Source: Aquabacterium sp.
GTDB lineage: Bacteria; Pseudomonadota; Gammaproteobacteria; Burkholderiales; Burkholderiaceae_C
Assembly (NCBI RefSeq): GCF_030652515.1
Contig: NZ_JAUSAR010000179.1
Coordinates: 1-60,058 of the forward strand
Reading direction: 5' to 3'
DNA: 60,058 nt
Part shown: one piece after another, positions 52,575 to 60,058 of the stretch
How positions within the stretch are numbered: the stretch's first letter is position 1
Layout of the letters: the number at the start of each line of letters is the position of its first letter
Translations under genes and position numbers: made by a program
Notes under the pieces: model-generated
Told to the model about the DNA's origin: nothing
What the model saw: the letters and a program-made list of their open reading frames with translations, nothing else
The model's database searches: none

Positions 52575-52624
52575 GTCTTATATAAGACATAAGTCTTTGA
52601 AATTTCCGCTGAACTCTGTAGAAT
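52575..52624 (+). promoter_or_regulatory. aceA promoter with overlapping palindromic operator
   Basis: A -35 TTGAAA (52597-52602) and a -10 TAGAAT (52619-52624) are separated by 16 bp. Immediately upstream is the perfect palindrome GTCTTATATAAGAC (52575-52588), and a further GTCTT (52593-52597) extends it into three alternating half-sites that overlap the -35. The -10 ends 42 bp before the aceA ATG. Confidence 0.75.
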
Positions 52625-52666
52625 CGCGGGTTTTCCTCGTACCCACCAACCTCCCCCGGAGATGTC

Positions 52667-53983
52667 ATGACGAAACTCACCCGCGAACAACAGATCGCCG
52701 CCCTGGAAAAAGACTGGGCCGAAAACCCCCGTTGGAAGCTTGTCACGCGCGGTTACTCCGCCGCTGACGTCGTGCGTCTGCGCGGCAGCCTGCAGCCTGA
52801 GTACACGCTGGCCAAGAACGGCGCTGAAAAGCTGTGGGACAAGGTCAACGGCGGCGCCAAGAAGGGCTACGTCAACGCTTTCGGCGCCATCACCGCCGGC
52901 CAAGCCATGCAACAAGCCAAGGCTGGCCTGGAGGCCGTGTACCTGTCGGGCTGGCAAGTTGCCGCCGACGGCAACACGTCGGAAACCATGTACCCCGACC
53001 AATCGCTGTACGCGTACGACTCGGTGCCCACCATGGTTCGCCGCATCAACAACACGTTCAAGCGCGCTGACGAAATCCAATGGGGCCGTGGCATCAACCC
53101 AGGCGACAAGGGTTTTGTTGACTACTTCCTGCCGATCGTCGCTGACGCTGAAGCCGGTTTCGGTGGCGTTCTGAACGCTTTCGAACTGATGAAGAACATG
53201 ATCGCTTCGGGCGCTGCTGGTGTTCACTTCGAAGACCAATTGGCTGCCGTGAAGAAGTGCGGCCACATGGGCGGCAAGGTGCTGGTTCCCACGCGTGAAG
53301 CCGTTGAGAAGCTGATCGCTGCTCGTTTCGCTGCTGACGTGATGGGCGTGTCCACCATCGTTCTGGCTCGCACCGATGCTGAAGCAGCCAACCTGCTGAC
53401 CAGCGACTGCGACGACAACGACAAGCCGTTCGTCACTGGCGAACGCACTCAAGAAGGCTTCTACCGCGTCAAGAACGGTCTGGAACAAGCCATCAGCCGT
53501 GGCGTGGCTTACGCTCCCTACGCTGACCTGGTGTGGTGCGAAACCGGCGTGCCTGACATCGGCTTCGCCCGTGAATTCGCGCAAGCTGTGCACGCTGCCT
53601 GCCCTGGCAAGCTGCTGTCGTACAACTGCTCGCCTTCGTTCAACTGGAAGAAGAACCTCAACGACAAGCAAATCGCTTCGTTCCAAGAGGACCTGTCGGC
53701 CCTGGGCTACAAGTACCAGTTCATCACGCTGGCTGGTATTCACATCAACTGGTACAACACGTTCCAGTTCGCTCACTCCTACGCCAACGGCGAAGGCATG
53801 AAGCACTACACCGAAATGGTTCAAGAGCCAGAATTCGCTGCTCGCGAAAAGGGCTACACCTTCGTGTCGCACCAGCAAGAAGTGGGCGCTGGCTACTTCG
53901 ACGACGTGACCACCGTGATCCAAGGTGGTTCGTCTTCCGTGAAGGCCCTGACCGGCTCGACCGAAGAAGAACAGTTCCACTGA
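52667..53983 (+). CDS. aceA: Isocitrate lyase
   Basis: The 438-residue enzyme has the catalytic loop [24 protein letters not shown]-type strand [17 protein letters not shown] and the substrate segment [12 protein letters not shown]. It cleaves isocitrate to succinate and glyoxylate in the glyoxylate shunt. Codon use favours GCT, CGT and GAA more than in neighbouring genes, which suggests high expression. It has a strong-looking promoter upstream and an efficient terminator after it, so it is monocistronic. Confidence 0.97.
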   Translation: MTKLTREQQIAALEKDWAENPRWKLVTRGYSAADVVRLRGSLQPEYTLAKNGAEKLWDKVNGGAKKGYVNAFGAITAGQAMQQAKAGLEAVYLSGWQVAADGNTSETMYPDQSLYAYDSVPTMVRRINNTFKRADEIQWGRGINPGDKGFVDYFLPIVADAEAGFGGVLNAFELMKNMIASGAAGVHFEDQLAAVKKCGHMGGKVLVPTREAVEKLIAARFAADVMGVSTIVLARTDAEAANLLTSDCDDNDKPFVTGERTQEGFYRVKNGLEQAISRGVAYAPYADLVWCETGVPDIGFAREFAQAVHAACPGKLLSYNCSPSFNWKKNLNDKQIASFQEDLSALGYKYQFITLAGIHINWYNTFQFAHSYANGEGMKHYTEMVQEPEFAAREKGYTFVSHQQEVGAGYFDDVTTVIQGGSSSVKALTGSTEEEQFH

Positions 53984-54030
53984 TCGGCGCGGGCCGCCAG
54001 GCCCGTTGTCATGACTCAGTCAGGCATGAA

Positions 54031-54056
54031 AAGCGGCACCCTCGGGTGCCGCTTTT
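54031..54056. terminator. Intrinsic terminator after aceA
   Basis: A perfect 10-bp GC-rich stem (AAGCGGCACC with GGTGCCGCTT) around a CTCG tetraloop is followed by T residues. It abuts the stop codon of the opposite-strand esterase gene and may end both. Confidence 0.88.
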
Positions 54057-54057
54057 T

Positions 54058-55680
54058 TCATTGGCCGCTCAGCGAAAACAGCAGCGACCAGGTCAGGCAA
54101 CGGTGGGCCATGGTGAACGCACCCCATCCCTGCTGGCCCACCTGACCGGGGGCCAGGTTCATGATGGACATGCCCAGTTCATTGAACTTGTTCCACTTGG
54201 GCAGGCCACTTTGATTGGGGTCGCCGTTCGCGATGAACGCTGCCCAGTACTTGATGATGTTGCCTGCCAAGGCCTGCTGTTCCACGGTAGGTGTGCCGCT
54301 CAAGTTGGTGGCAAACACCGGGGCGCCAAACAGGTAGGCCAATTCGCTGGTGTGGAATGCCTGCCAGTCGAAAGCAAAGGCATCTGGCGGCGCTGGTGCG
54401 CGGGTGTCGGTGAACTCGTAGACATGCACCGGGGTGTGCCGGGACAGGCGCTTGGCATCCGTCAGCATGGGGCATGAAAAGCCCGCGTCGGTCATCAAGG
54501 CGGACATGGCCAGGTCGTGGCTGCCGTAGCTGGCGGCGGTGTACAGGGCGCGTGAGGTGCTGCCTGAAAACGCACTGCCGGTCATCACCTCAGCGGCGGA
54601 TTTGTAGTCATCGGCCGTCATGGTCCGACCACGCTTTTCATGGAAGGCGTAGGCCACGAAGAACCGGCCTTCCTGGGAGGTGGTGCCCATGAGAACAGGT
54701 ACTTTGTGGATGTCTCCATCGCGGGCCATGTCCGTCATGTTCCGGGGAATGATCACGCCATCAATCACCGGTGACCAGGGGTTGGCGCTTTGCAGCGCGT
54801 CCAGGCCATCGCCTGCAGCGGCCACCAGATCTGATGCACTGCGTGAGCGCAGGCAGGCCAGTTGGCCAACACCACTCGGGCAGTTCACTTTGGCAGCAAA
54901 TTCGTCACCTTGCGTGCGGGCCTGCTCCAGGGTCTTGTTGCCCAAGCGGATGCAGGGGCCGCTTTGCATGATGACCCGGTGGAACAATCCAGCAGACGGC
55001 GGTGACAGCAAATGAGCGCAACTGCTGGCAGCGCCGGCCGAGTTGCCAGCCAATGTCACGCGATGGGCGTCACCGCCAAACGCCGCGATGTTGGACTGCA
55101 CCCAGCGCAGTGCCTGCTGCTGATCTTGCAAGGCGTAGTTGCCCGCCGGGGCCTCCTGTTGCAACTCCGTGGTGCTCAAAAAGCCCAAGGCGCCCAGGCG
55201 ATAGTTGATGGTCACGACGATGGCATCGGCCTGGCGAGCCAGCGCCTTGCTGTCGTAGTCGCTGCCCGAACCCATGGTCAGCGAGCCAGGGTGGAGCCAC
55301 ACCAGCACGGGCCGTGGCGTGGCACGAGGCGCTTCGGGCGCGTAGACATTCAGGTTCAGGCAGTCTTCACTGCGGGCCTGGGTGGCCGTGCGAGAGTAGT
55401 CGCCCGGCAGTTGCGGGCAGGCTGGCCCCACGGCGGTAGCTTGGCGCACACCCTGCCATGCTGCGGGTGCTAGCGGCGCCTTCCAGCGCAAAGGGCCGGT
55501 GGGTGGGGCGGCGTAGGGAATGCCCAGAAACTGGCTCACGCCTTCGGCGGTGTGGCCTTGAACGATGCCGCTGATGGTGCTGGCTTGTGGGGCTGCGTGA
55601 ACCGCAGCGCTGGTCAGCGTGGCCAGTGACCAGGCCAGGATCAGGTGTGGCTGGTGGCAGCGTCTTTTGAAGATGAACAT
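54058..55680 (-). CDS. Exported type B carboxylesterase
   Basis: The 540-residue protein starts with a signal peptide (LILAWSLATLTSAAVHAAP). It has the type B carboxylesterase marks: SEDCLNLNVYAPEA, the oxyanion-side PVLVWLHPGSL and the nucleophile elbow VTLAGNSAGAAS. The start is the ATG at 55680 after AGGAGGAG; the frame runs on upstream without signal. It is the last of three minus-strand genes with the STAND ATPase and barrel protein, 73 bp behind the ATPase gene. Substrate unknown. Confidence 0.9.
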   Translation of the reverse strand: MFIFKRRCHQPHLILAWSLATLTSAAVHAAPQASTISGIVQGHTAEGVSQFLGIPYAAPPTGPLRWKAPLAPAAWQGVRQATAVGPACPQLPGDYSRTATQARSEDCLNLNVYAPEAPRATPRPVLVWLHPGSLTMGSGSDYDSKALARQADAIVVTINYRLGALGFLSTTELQQEAPAGNYALQDQQQALRWVQSNIAAFGGDAHRVTLAGNSAGAASSCAHLLSPPSAGLFHRVIMQSGPCIRLGNKTLEQARTQGDEFAAKVNCPSGVGQLACLRSRSASDLVAAAGDGLDALQSANPWSPVIDGVIIPRNMTDMARDGDIHKVPVLMGTTSQEGRFFVAYAFHEKRGRTMTADDYKSAAEVMTGSAFSGSTSRALYTAASYGSHDLAMSALMTDAGFSCPMLTDAKRLSRHTPVHVYEFTDTRAPAPPDAFAFDWQAFHTSELAYLFGAPVFATNLSGTPTVEQQALAGNIIKYWAAFIANGDPNQSGLPKWNKFNELGMSIMNLAPGQVGQQGWGAFTMAHRCLTWSLLFSLSGQ

Positions 55681-55753
55681 TGAGGTCTCCTCCTGTTGAT
55701 GAACACAGCGAGGATGCCCAAGGGGGCTGTCGAATTGACAGTCGAAACGCTGT

Positions 55754-57862
55754 TCAATCCGGTGTGGTTGAGGCGGGCGATGCGTCGTCGTTTTCCCTGA
55801 GCCAAAGTGCGCTACCCAGCCTGTCGATCGCCATCCTGAGTTGGTAACGGTAGGTGCCAAAGGGCAGGCCCAGGCGCTCGGCCGCCAGTTCCTGAGATCC
55901 GGCCGGGCGCCAGTAAGTCAACTCGATGGTTCGCATGAAGCGCATCTGCCTGGGGTGCTCCGACAAAGTGTCGGCCGTGCTCCGGATCAGTCGGCGCAAG
56001 GTGTCTTTGGCGTCTTCAGGGGGCCGTCGGCCGGATTGAACGAGTCGGCTGGACAGCAGCGGATTGCGGCCTAGCAGGCTCGGGTCTTGCCATTGCCGAA
56101 GGGCGTCATGCACGGCGGCCTTGAAGGCTTGCTCAGGCAGCGTCTGGTGGCTGGGTGCTGTTCTGGCGGCATCACCTTCTGTCTTGCCCGACGATGAAGT
56201 GCCGGAGCCCATGCGGTCCAGCCACTCGGCCTGGGGCACGGCGCGCCAGTCGTGTGCAAAGGTGCCGTGGCGCTGTCCATCCATCTCGAAGCCTGGCCCA
56301 TGAATCAGCTGGAAGTCGAGGTGGCTCATCATGGGGCGCCAATGGTCGGGATCCACGTTGGTGATGGCGAACAGGGCCACGGCCGGTTCGGTCATCCACA
56401 TCAGGAAGTTTCTGATCTGCAAGGCATTGATGCAGATGCCGGGGTTGGCCAGCGTGCTGCGCACGACGGCCATTCGCGCGTGCAGCACCCTGTCACCCGA
56501 TCTGAGGGGGGCTTGTCGAGCGATCCATGGCTGCAGTTGCTGCAAGGCGGGATCGTCAGCCTGGTCTTGCGGCGGAATGCCGCTGAGCTCCAGGATCAGC
56601 ATCGCGGCCATGATCGAGCCTTCGGGGGCGCGGACGATCCACCAGGTGGCAGCCTCGTGGTCTTGCCATTGCTGCACCAGCGCTTCATGCGAGGGGCCCA
56701 GTTCCTTGCGCACCAGATCGGCGATGGGCGCCATGTCTTGCAAGGTGGCGCGTTCACTGCTTACCGAGCCCAAAGTGGCGAAGTCCACAAAGCGCTTCAT
56801 CACGGGATGCCCCCGTGTCAAGAAGAAGATGTCCAGGGCCGCCAGGCTGCGCAGGGATGGGTTGGTGGTGCTTTGAGTCTGCGAGAGGTAGTACCGAAGC
56901 AGCTTGTTGGCGCCTTCAGCCACGCGTTGAGGGGCTCGCCAGCGCAACTCCGCGCTGATGGCATCGCGCACCAGGTCGTGAGGGAACAGGCCTTCGGGCG
57001 CCAGCTCCATGAAGTTCAGCGAGGCCAGCCAGTCGAACAGTGCTGGGGCTGCGGCCTGGTCCACGGTGGCGGCCAGCAGGTCTTCGGTGGTGATCCGGGC
57101 GTGGGCACAGAACTCCAATGCTTCGCGGTGCAGTGGTGAGGGCGCCTGGGCTGCAAAACAGTCGGTCAGGCGCCGGATCACGTCCGTGCCCAGCGATTCG
57201 GGCACCGTGCCCTGCGCTTCGACCAGGTCTGCCAGCAGCATCAGGGTCAGGGGGTGACCGTGGCTCAAGCGCGTGATCGCCTGGCATTGGGCCTCGTCCA
57301 ACCCCTTGGCGGCCAGTGCCCGCGCACTGTCTGTTGTCGACAGCTTGCGCAGGTGGATCACCTGGCTGCCATGGCGCCAGGTGGGGTCGGTCTGCCAGAG
57401 TTCACTGGGCTTGCCCCTGCCCGAAATGATGGCCAGGCTCTGCTGTGGCAATTCGGCGAGCAATTGATCTCGCAGCCATTGCGACAGGTGCGCGAGGTGT
57501 TCAAAAGTGTCGATTGCCAGCAGGCGTCGGGGTTGCTGGCGCCATTCATGCAAGATGTGGGGCAATTGGGCTTGCGACGGGGGCAGGCCCAGGGCGGTGG
57601 CCAGGCCCTGCAACAAGCCGTGGACCGAAGGCTCCAGGTCTCGGCCATCAAGCCTGACGCAAGTCAGGCCGACTTGCCGGGCGTGGGACACCATTTGCTC
57701 CAGCAGCGCGGTCTTGCCCATGCCGCCAGCGCCATGGATCAGAAAGACGTTCACCGAGGCGGCCTCGCTGCTCAGGTTGAGCTTGAAGGTTTGCAGTTCA
57801 TGCGCTCGGCCAAAAAAACTGGCTTGACTGCGCTGGCGAAGACGATCAACGATGCGGACCAT
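55754..57862 (-). CDS. STAND-type ATPase with C-terminal helix-turn-helix
   Basis: The 702-residue protein has an N-terminal STAND/AAA ATPase: FFGRAHELQTFK, Walker A FLIHGAGGMGKTALLEQM and a Walker B-like RRLLAIDTFEHLAHLS. A long middle region is of unknown fold. The C-terminal 70 residues (RFMRTIELTYWRPAGSQELA, then AERLGLPFGTYRYQL) look like a sigma-region-4/LuxR-like helix-turn-helix that could bind DNA. STAND proteins are switch-like ATPases, many of them transcription regulators. It follows the barrel-protein gene after 25 bp. Confidence 0.8.
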   Translation of the reverse strand: MVRIVDRLRQRSQASFFGRAHELQTFKLNLSSEAASVNVFLIHGAGGMGKTALLEQMVSHARQVGLTCVRLDGRDLEPSVHGLLQGLATALGLPPSQAQLPHILHEWRQQPRRLLAIDTFEHLAHLSQWLRDQLLAELPQQSLAIISGRGKPSELWQTDPTWRHGSQVIHLRKLSTTDSARALAAKGLDEAQCQAITRLSHGHPLTLMLLADLVEAQGTVPESLGTDVIRRLTDCFAAQAPSPLHREALEFCAHARITTEDLLAATVDQAAAPALFDWLASLNFMELAPEGLFPHDLVRDAISAELRWRAPQRVAEGANKLLRYYLSQTQSTTNPSLRSLAALDIFFLTRGHPVMKRFVDFATLGSVSSERATLQDMAPIADLVRKELGPSHEALVQQWQDHEAATWWIVRAPEGSIMAAMLILELSGIPPQDQADDPALQQLQPWIARQAPLRSGDRVLHARMAVVRSTLANPGICINALQIRNFLMWMTEPAVALFAITNVDPDHWRPMMSHLDFQLIHGPGFEMDGQRHGTFAHDWRAVPQAEWLDRMGSGTSSSGKTEGDAARTAPSHQTLPEQAFKAAVHDALRQWQDPSLLGRNPLLSSRLVQSGRRPPEDAKDTLRRLIRSTADTLSEHPRQMRFMRTIELTYWRPAGSQELAAERLGLPFGTYRYQLRMAIDRLGSALWLRENDDASPASTTPD

Positions 57863-57887
57863 GGGCCAGGGTTCCGAAAGTGGGGGC

Positions 57888-58889
57888 TTAGAACTTCAGT
57901 GTCACTGCACCACCCAATGCCCAGGCGCGACCGCGACGGTTGAGCGCATCGGCGCGTGGCCAGAAATGGCCCACGATGATTTCACCCAACACGAAGTCTT
58001 GGTGAATGGGCTGAATCCATTTCGTCTGCAGACCAAAGTCCGTGACCGGAACGGCGGCACCTGCGACGCCGCTGAACAGCGCTTCCAGCGACAGGACGCG
58101 CTGAGCACCAAACGATTGATGCATGCCCAGATTGCTGGACCAGGCGAACTTTGGCGATTCCTGAGTGATGGTCGCAGCGTTGAGCCAGCGGGCTGCCAGC
58201 GTTGATGAAAGAGCATGCTCGTAGGAGCCCACCGTCGTCGAGCCGAGGCGGTCGTCGCGGGTCAAAAACAAGGTCTCGCGGAAATCAATCCGATCGGTGG
58301 GGCTGAGCTGCCAATCATGGCGGTAGCGAGCCTGCGCGTAAGGTTTCAAACCGCTGCGCACGCCCAATCGGAAGTCGACCGCCTCGATCAACCTCATGCC
58401 GAAGCCGGCGAAGAACGAAGAATCCCTGCGGTCGCTGGGCAGCAACAACTGCTGTCGTGAGAAGGCCTCAGGTTGGTCCGTGATGACCTCGCGCTGGTTG
58501 TCGTTACCCACGAACAGGTACTTGTAGTTCTCCATATTGGGCAAACGGAAGCGGGCGTTGAAGCGCACGCCGGTGTCCAGTGATTGGTCTTGCCGTTTCA
58601 GCAGACTCAGGCTCAGCTGGCCCTGAGTGACTTCGCCGCCCTCCGAGAAGGGTTTGTCGCCAAACCAGCTGTCCACGCCACTGGCCAACCATTCGACCGT
58701 TGACCGCACGGTGCTTCGCGTTGATTCCGCGACCTGCTCGATGGAGCGCCCCGAGGGGGGCTCCTCGGTGGCTTGCGCGCTCACGGGCGTGGACAGGGCG
58801 GTCGCCCAGGCCAGGATCGTGGCGCCAAGCAGACGGCGGTCAGGTCGGCTGTGATGAAAGAATGCAAAGGGTTCGCTGTTGTGGGCCAC
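57888..58889 (-). CDS. Predicted outer-membrane beta-barrel protein
   Basis: A 333-residue protein with a signal peptide (LGATILAWATALSTPVSAQA). The mature region alternates strands with periodic aromatic residues (GVRFNARFRLPNMENYKYLF, RHDWQLSPTDRIDFRETLFL). It ends in a phenylalanine (GGAVTLKF), as outer-membrane barrels do. I use the GTG at 58889 after AAGGAAG; the longer frame upstream is non-coding leader. It begins the minus-strand group with the STAND ATPase and esterase and is divergent from the thrS leader. Confidence 0.75.
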   Translation of the reverse strand: MAHNSEPFAFFHHSRPDRRLLGATILAWATALSTPVSAQATEEPPSGRSIEQVAESTRSTVRSTVEWLASGVDSWFGDKPFSEGGEVTQGQLSLSLLKRQDQSLDTGVRFNARFRLPNMENYKYLFVGNDNQREVITDQPEAFSRQQLLLPSDRRDSSFFAGFGMRLIEAVDFRLGVRSGLKPYAQARYRHDWQLSPTDRIDFRETLFLTRDDRLGSTTVGSYEHALSSTLAARWLNAATITQESPKFAWSSNLGMHQSFGAQRVLSLEALFSGVAGAAVPVTDFGLQTKWIQPIHQDFVLGEIIVGHFWPRADALNRRGRAWALGGAVTLKF

Positions 58890-59046
58890 GCGCGCTTCCT
58901 TGTGCTGTGAGGCAGTGCGAAATGATGATCGCACACGGCCGTGCCAGGCCTCGGGGCTTTTTCCCTGGATCCTTGATGTGGAACAGGTTAAAATCCACGC
59001 TAACCGATTCATCCATTCATCAAGGGCGAGAAAGGCAATCACGGTT

Positions 59047-59097
59047 ATGACACCGCGAACGACGACCACCACCACTTCGACCTCCCCCGAGGTCTAA
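59047..59097 (+). CDS. Threonine-rich leader peptide of thrS
   Basis: A 16-codon frame encodes MTPRTTTTTTSTSPEV, eight threonines in 16 residues with a run of six consecutive Thr codons (59059-59076). A purine-rich site (GAGAAAGG) lies 11 bp upstream. It ends before a pause hairpin, an antiterminator segment and an intrinsic terminator, then thrS. This is the architecture of a ribosome-mediated attenuator in which scarce charged tRNA-Thr stalls the ribosome in the leader and allows read-through into thrS. Confidence 0.82.
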   Translation: MTPRTTTTTTSTSPEV

Positions 59098-59146
59098 AAG
59101 GCTGGCCGCTGCTTCGATTGCTTTTCTCCCTTCCTAAAAAGCGCGG
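59079..59146 (+). promoter_or_regulatory. Pause hairpin and antiterminator of the thrS attenuator
   Basis: GACCTC (59079-59084) and GAGGTC (59089-59094) form a 6-bp hairpin over the end of the leader frame. Further on, CCGC-T-GCTT (59106-59114) can pair with AAGCGCGG (59139-59146), the left arm of the terminator, through eight base pairs with one bulged T. The two structures are mutually exclusive with the terminator. Confidence 0.75.
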
Positions 59147-59164
59147 CTCACCCCGCGCTTTTTT
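59139..59164 (+). terminator. Attenuator terminator between the leader peptide and thrS
   Basis: AAGCGCGG (59139-59146) pairs with CCGCGCTT (59153-59160) around a 6-base loop, followed by T residues. Extra A-U pairs flank the stem. It lies 42 bp after the leader stop and 25 bp before the thrS ATG. Confidence 0.88.
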
Positions 59165-59188
59165 AATGGCTCAACAAACAGGTTCACC

Positions 59189-60058
59189 ATGATTTCGATC
59201 CAGCTTCCCGACGGCTCCAAACGCGAATTCCCCGGCCCGGTCACCATCGCCGAAGTGGCAGCCTCCATTGGCGCCGGCCTGGCCAAGGCCGCCCTGGCAG
59301 GTCGCGTGGGGCAGGGCGAAGACGCCCGCGTGGTGGACACCAGCTACCTGATGGAAGCTGACACATCGTTGGCCATCATCACCGACAAAGACTCGGCCGG
59401 CCTGGACGTGATCCGCCACTCCACCGCCCACTTGCTGGCTTACGCCGTCAAGGAGTTGTTCCCTGAGGCTCAGGTCACCATCGGCCCTACCATCGAGAAT
59501 GGCTTCTATTACGACTTCGCCTACAAGCGCCCCTTCACGCCCGATGACCTGATCGCCATCGAGAAGAAGATGGGCGACCTGGCCAAGAAAGACGAAAAAG
59601 TCGAGCGCCGCGTGCTGCCGCGCGATGAAGCCGTGGCTTACTTCAAGAGCCTGGGCGAGCACTACAAGGCCGAGATCATTGAGAGCATCCCTGCCGATCA
59701 GGATGTCTCGCTGTACAGCGAAGGCGCTTTCACCGACCTGTGCCGCGGACCCCACGTGCCCAGCACTGGCAAGCTCAAGCACTTCAAGCTGATGAAGGTG
59801 GCCGGCGCCTACTGGCGCGGCGACCACCGCAACGAGCAACTGCAGCGCATCTACGGCACGGCCTGGGCCACCAAGGACGACCTGCAAAAGTACCTGACCC
59901 TGCTGGAAGAGGCCGAGAAGCGCGACCACCGCAAGCTGGGCCGCGAACTGGATTTGTTCCACATCGACGACCATGCCCCCGGCGTCGTCTTCTGGCACCC
60001 CAATGGCTGGACCGTGTGGCAAGCCGTGGAGCAGTACATGCGCCAGGTCTACCGCGAC
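59189..60058 (+). CDS. thrS: Threonyl-tRNA synthetase, N-terminal part (truncated by window edge)
   Basis: From the ATG at 59189 the frame is open to the window end. It shows a TGS domain ([20 protein letters not shown]), then the editing domain with [15 protein letters not shown] and the CRGPH motif, and the linker to the class II core ([12 protein letters not shown]). About 290 codons are visible; E. coli ThrS has 642. It charges tRNA-Thr with threonine. An attenuator lies directly upstream. Confidence 0.97.
   Translation, partial: MISIQLPDGSKREFPGPVTIAEVAASIGAGLAKAALAGRVGQGEDARVVDTSYLMEADTSLAIITDKDSAGLDVIRHSTAHLLAYAVKELFPEAQVTIGPTIENGFYYDFAYKRPFTPDDLIAIEKKMGDLAKKDEKVERRVLPRDEAVAYFKSLGEHYKAEIIESIPADQDVSLYSEGAFTDLCRGPHVPSTGKLKHFKLMKVAGAYWRGDHRNEQLQRIYGTAWATKDDLQKYLTLLEEAEKRDHRKLGRELDLFHIDDHAPGVVFWHPNGWTVWQAVEQYMRQVYRD

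Overview
The window is GC-rich, gene-dense DNA from a betaproteobacterium of the order Burkholderiales, most likely the Comamonadaceae / Rubrivivax-Leptothrix-Aquabacterium group. The evidence is the set of housekeeping genes and their sequence character (mfd, ispD/ispF, an ompR/envZ-type pair, aat-bpt, ppa, aceA, thrS, a phasin) plus two PEP-CTERM exported proteins, which imply an exosortase elsewhere in the genome. I see no rRNA, tRNA, CRISPR array or insertion sequence.

Region 1 (1 to about 26 kb) is an accessory stress island. It holds the end of a SulP transporter with a universal stress protein (Usp), an AhpD-like protein, a MacB-like ABC exporter with its adaptor, a DksA/TraR-type zinc finger protein, a CYTH-CHAD protein, a pair of small proteins of unknown function, a thiolase, an APH-kinase fusion, a flavodoxin-like protein, a DUF883 membrane protein, a Crp-like protein, a FixJ-like regulator with a multi-PAS kinase, Hsp20, a PaaK-like adenylating enzyme and two more Usp genes. 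One Usp heads a tightly overlapping operon with a polysaccharide deacetylase, a DUF4015 glycosidase and a beta-lactamase-NamZ fusion. FNR/ANR-type boxes (TTGAY-N4-RTCAA) recur in the gaps, usually 50 to 95 bp before a start codon, so the island looks like a low-oxygen or dormancy regulon.

Region 2 (26 to 36.6 kb) holds small regulator-target units: a MarR regulator with a perfect operator before an alpha/beta hydrolase, and a GbsR-type regulator with two matching operators, one before a DUF393/epimerase operon. It continues with quinone oxidoreductase, a DUF748-like protein, rraA, an alpha-oxoamine-synthase-like enzyme behind a palindrome, serB and a PEP-CTERM protein.

Region 3 (36.7 to 54 kb) is core: mfd, ispD and ispF (separated by a zeta-type kinase with a Phd antitoxin, a PEP-CTERM serine protease and amtB), an OmpR/EnvZ pair, a SIMPL protein, bpt-aat, phasin, ppa, a class III aminotransferase and aceA. 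amtB has a readable sigma-54 promoter and aceA a readable sigma-70 promoter with an overlapping palindrome.

Region 4 (54 to 60 kb) has a carboxylesterase, a STAND-type ATPase with a C-terminal helix-turn-helix and a beta-barrel protein, all on the minus strand, divergent from thrS. thrS is preceded by a complete attenuator: a 16-residue leader peptide with eight threonines, a pause hairpin, an antiterminator pairing and an intrinsic terminator.
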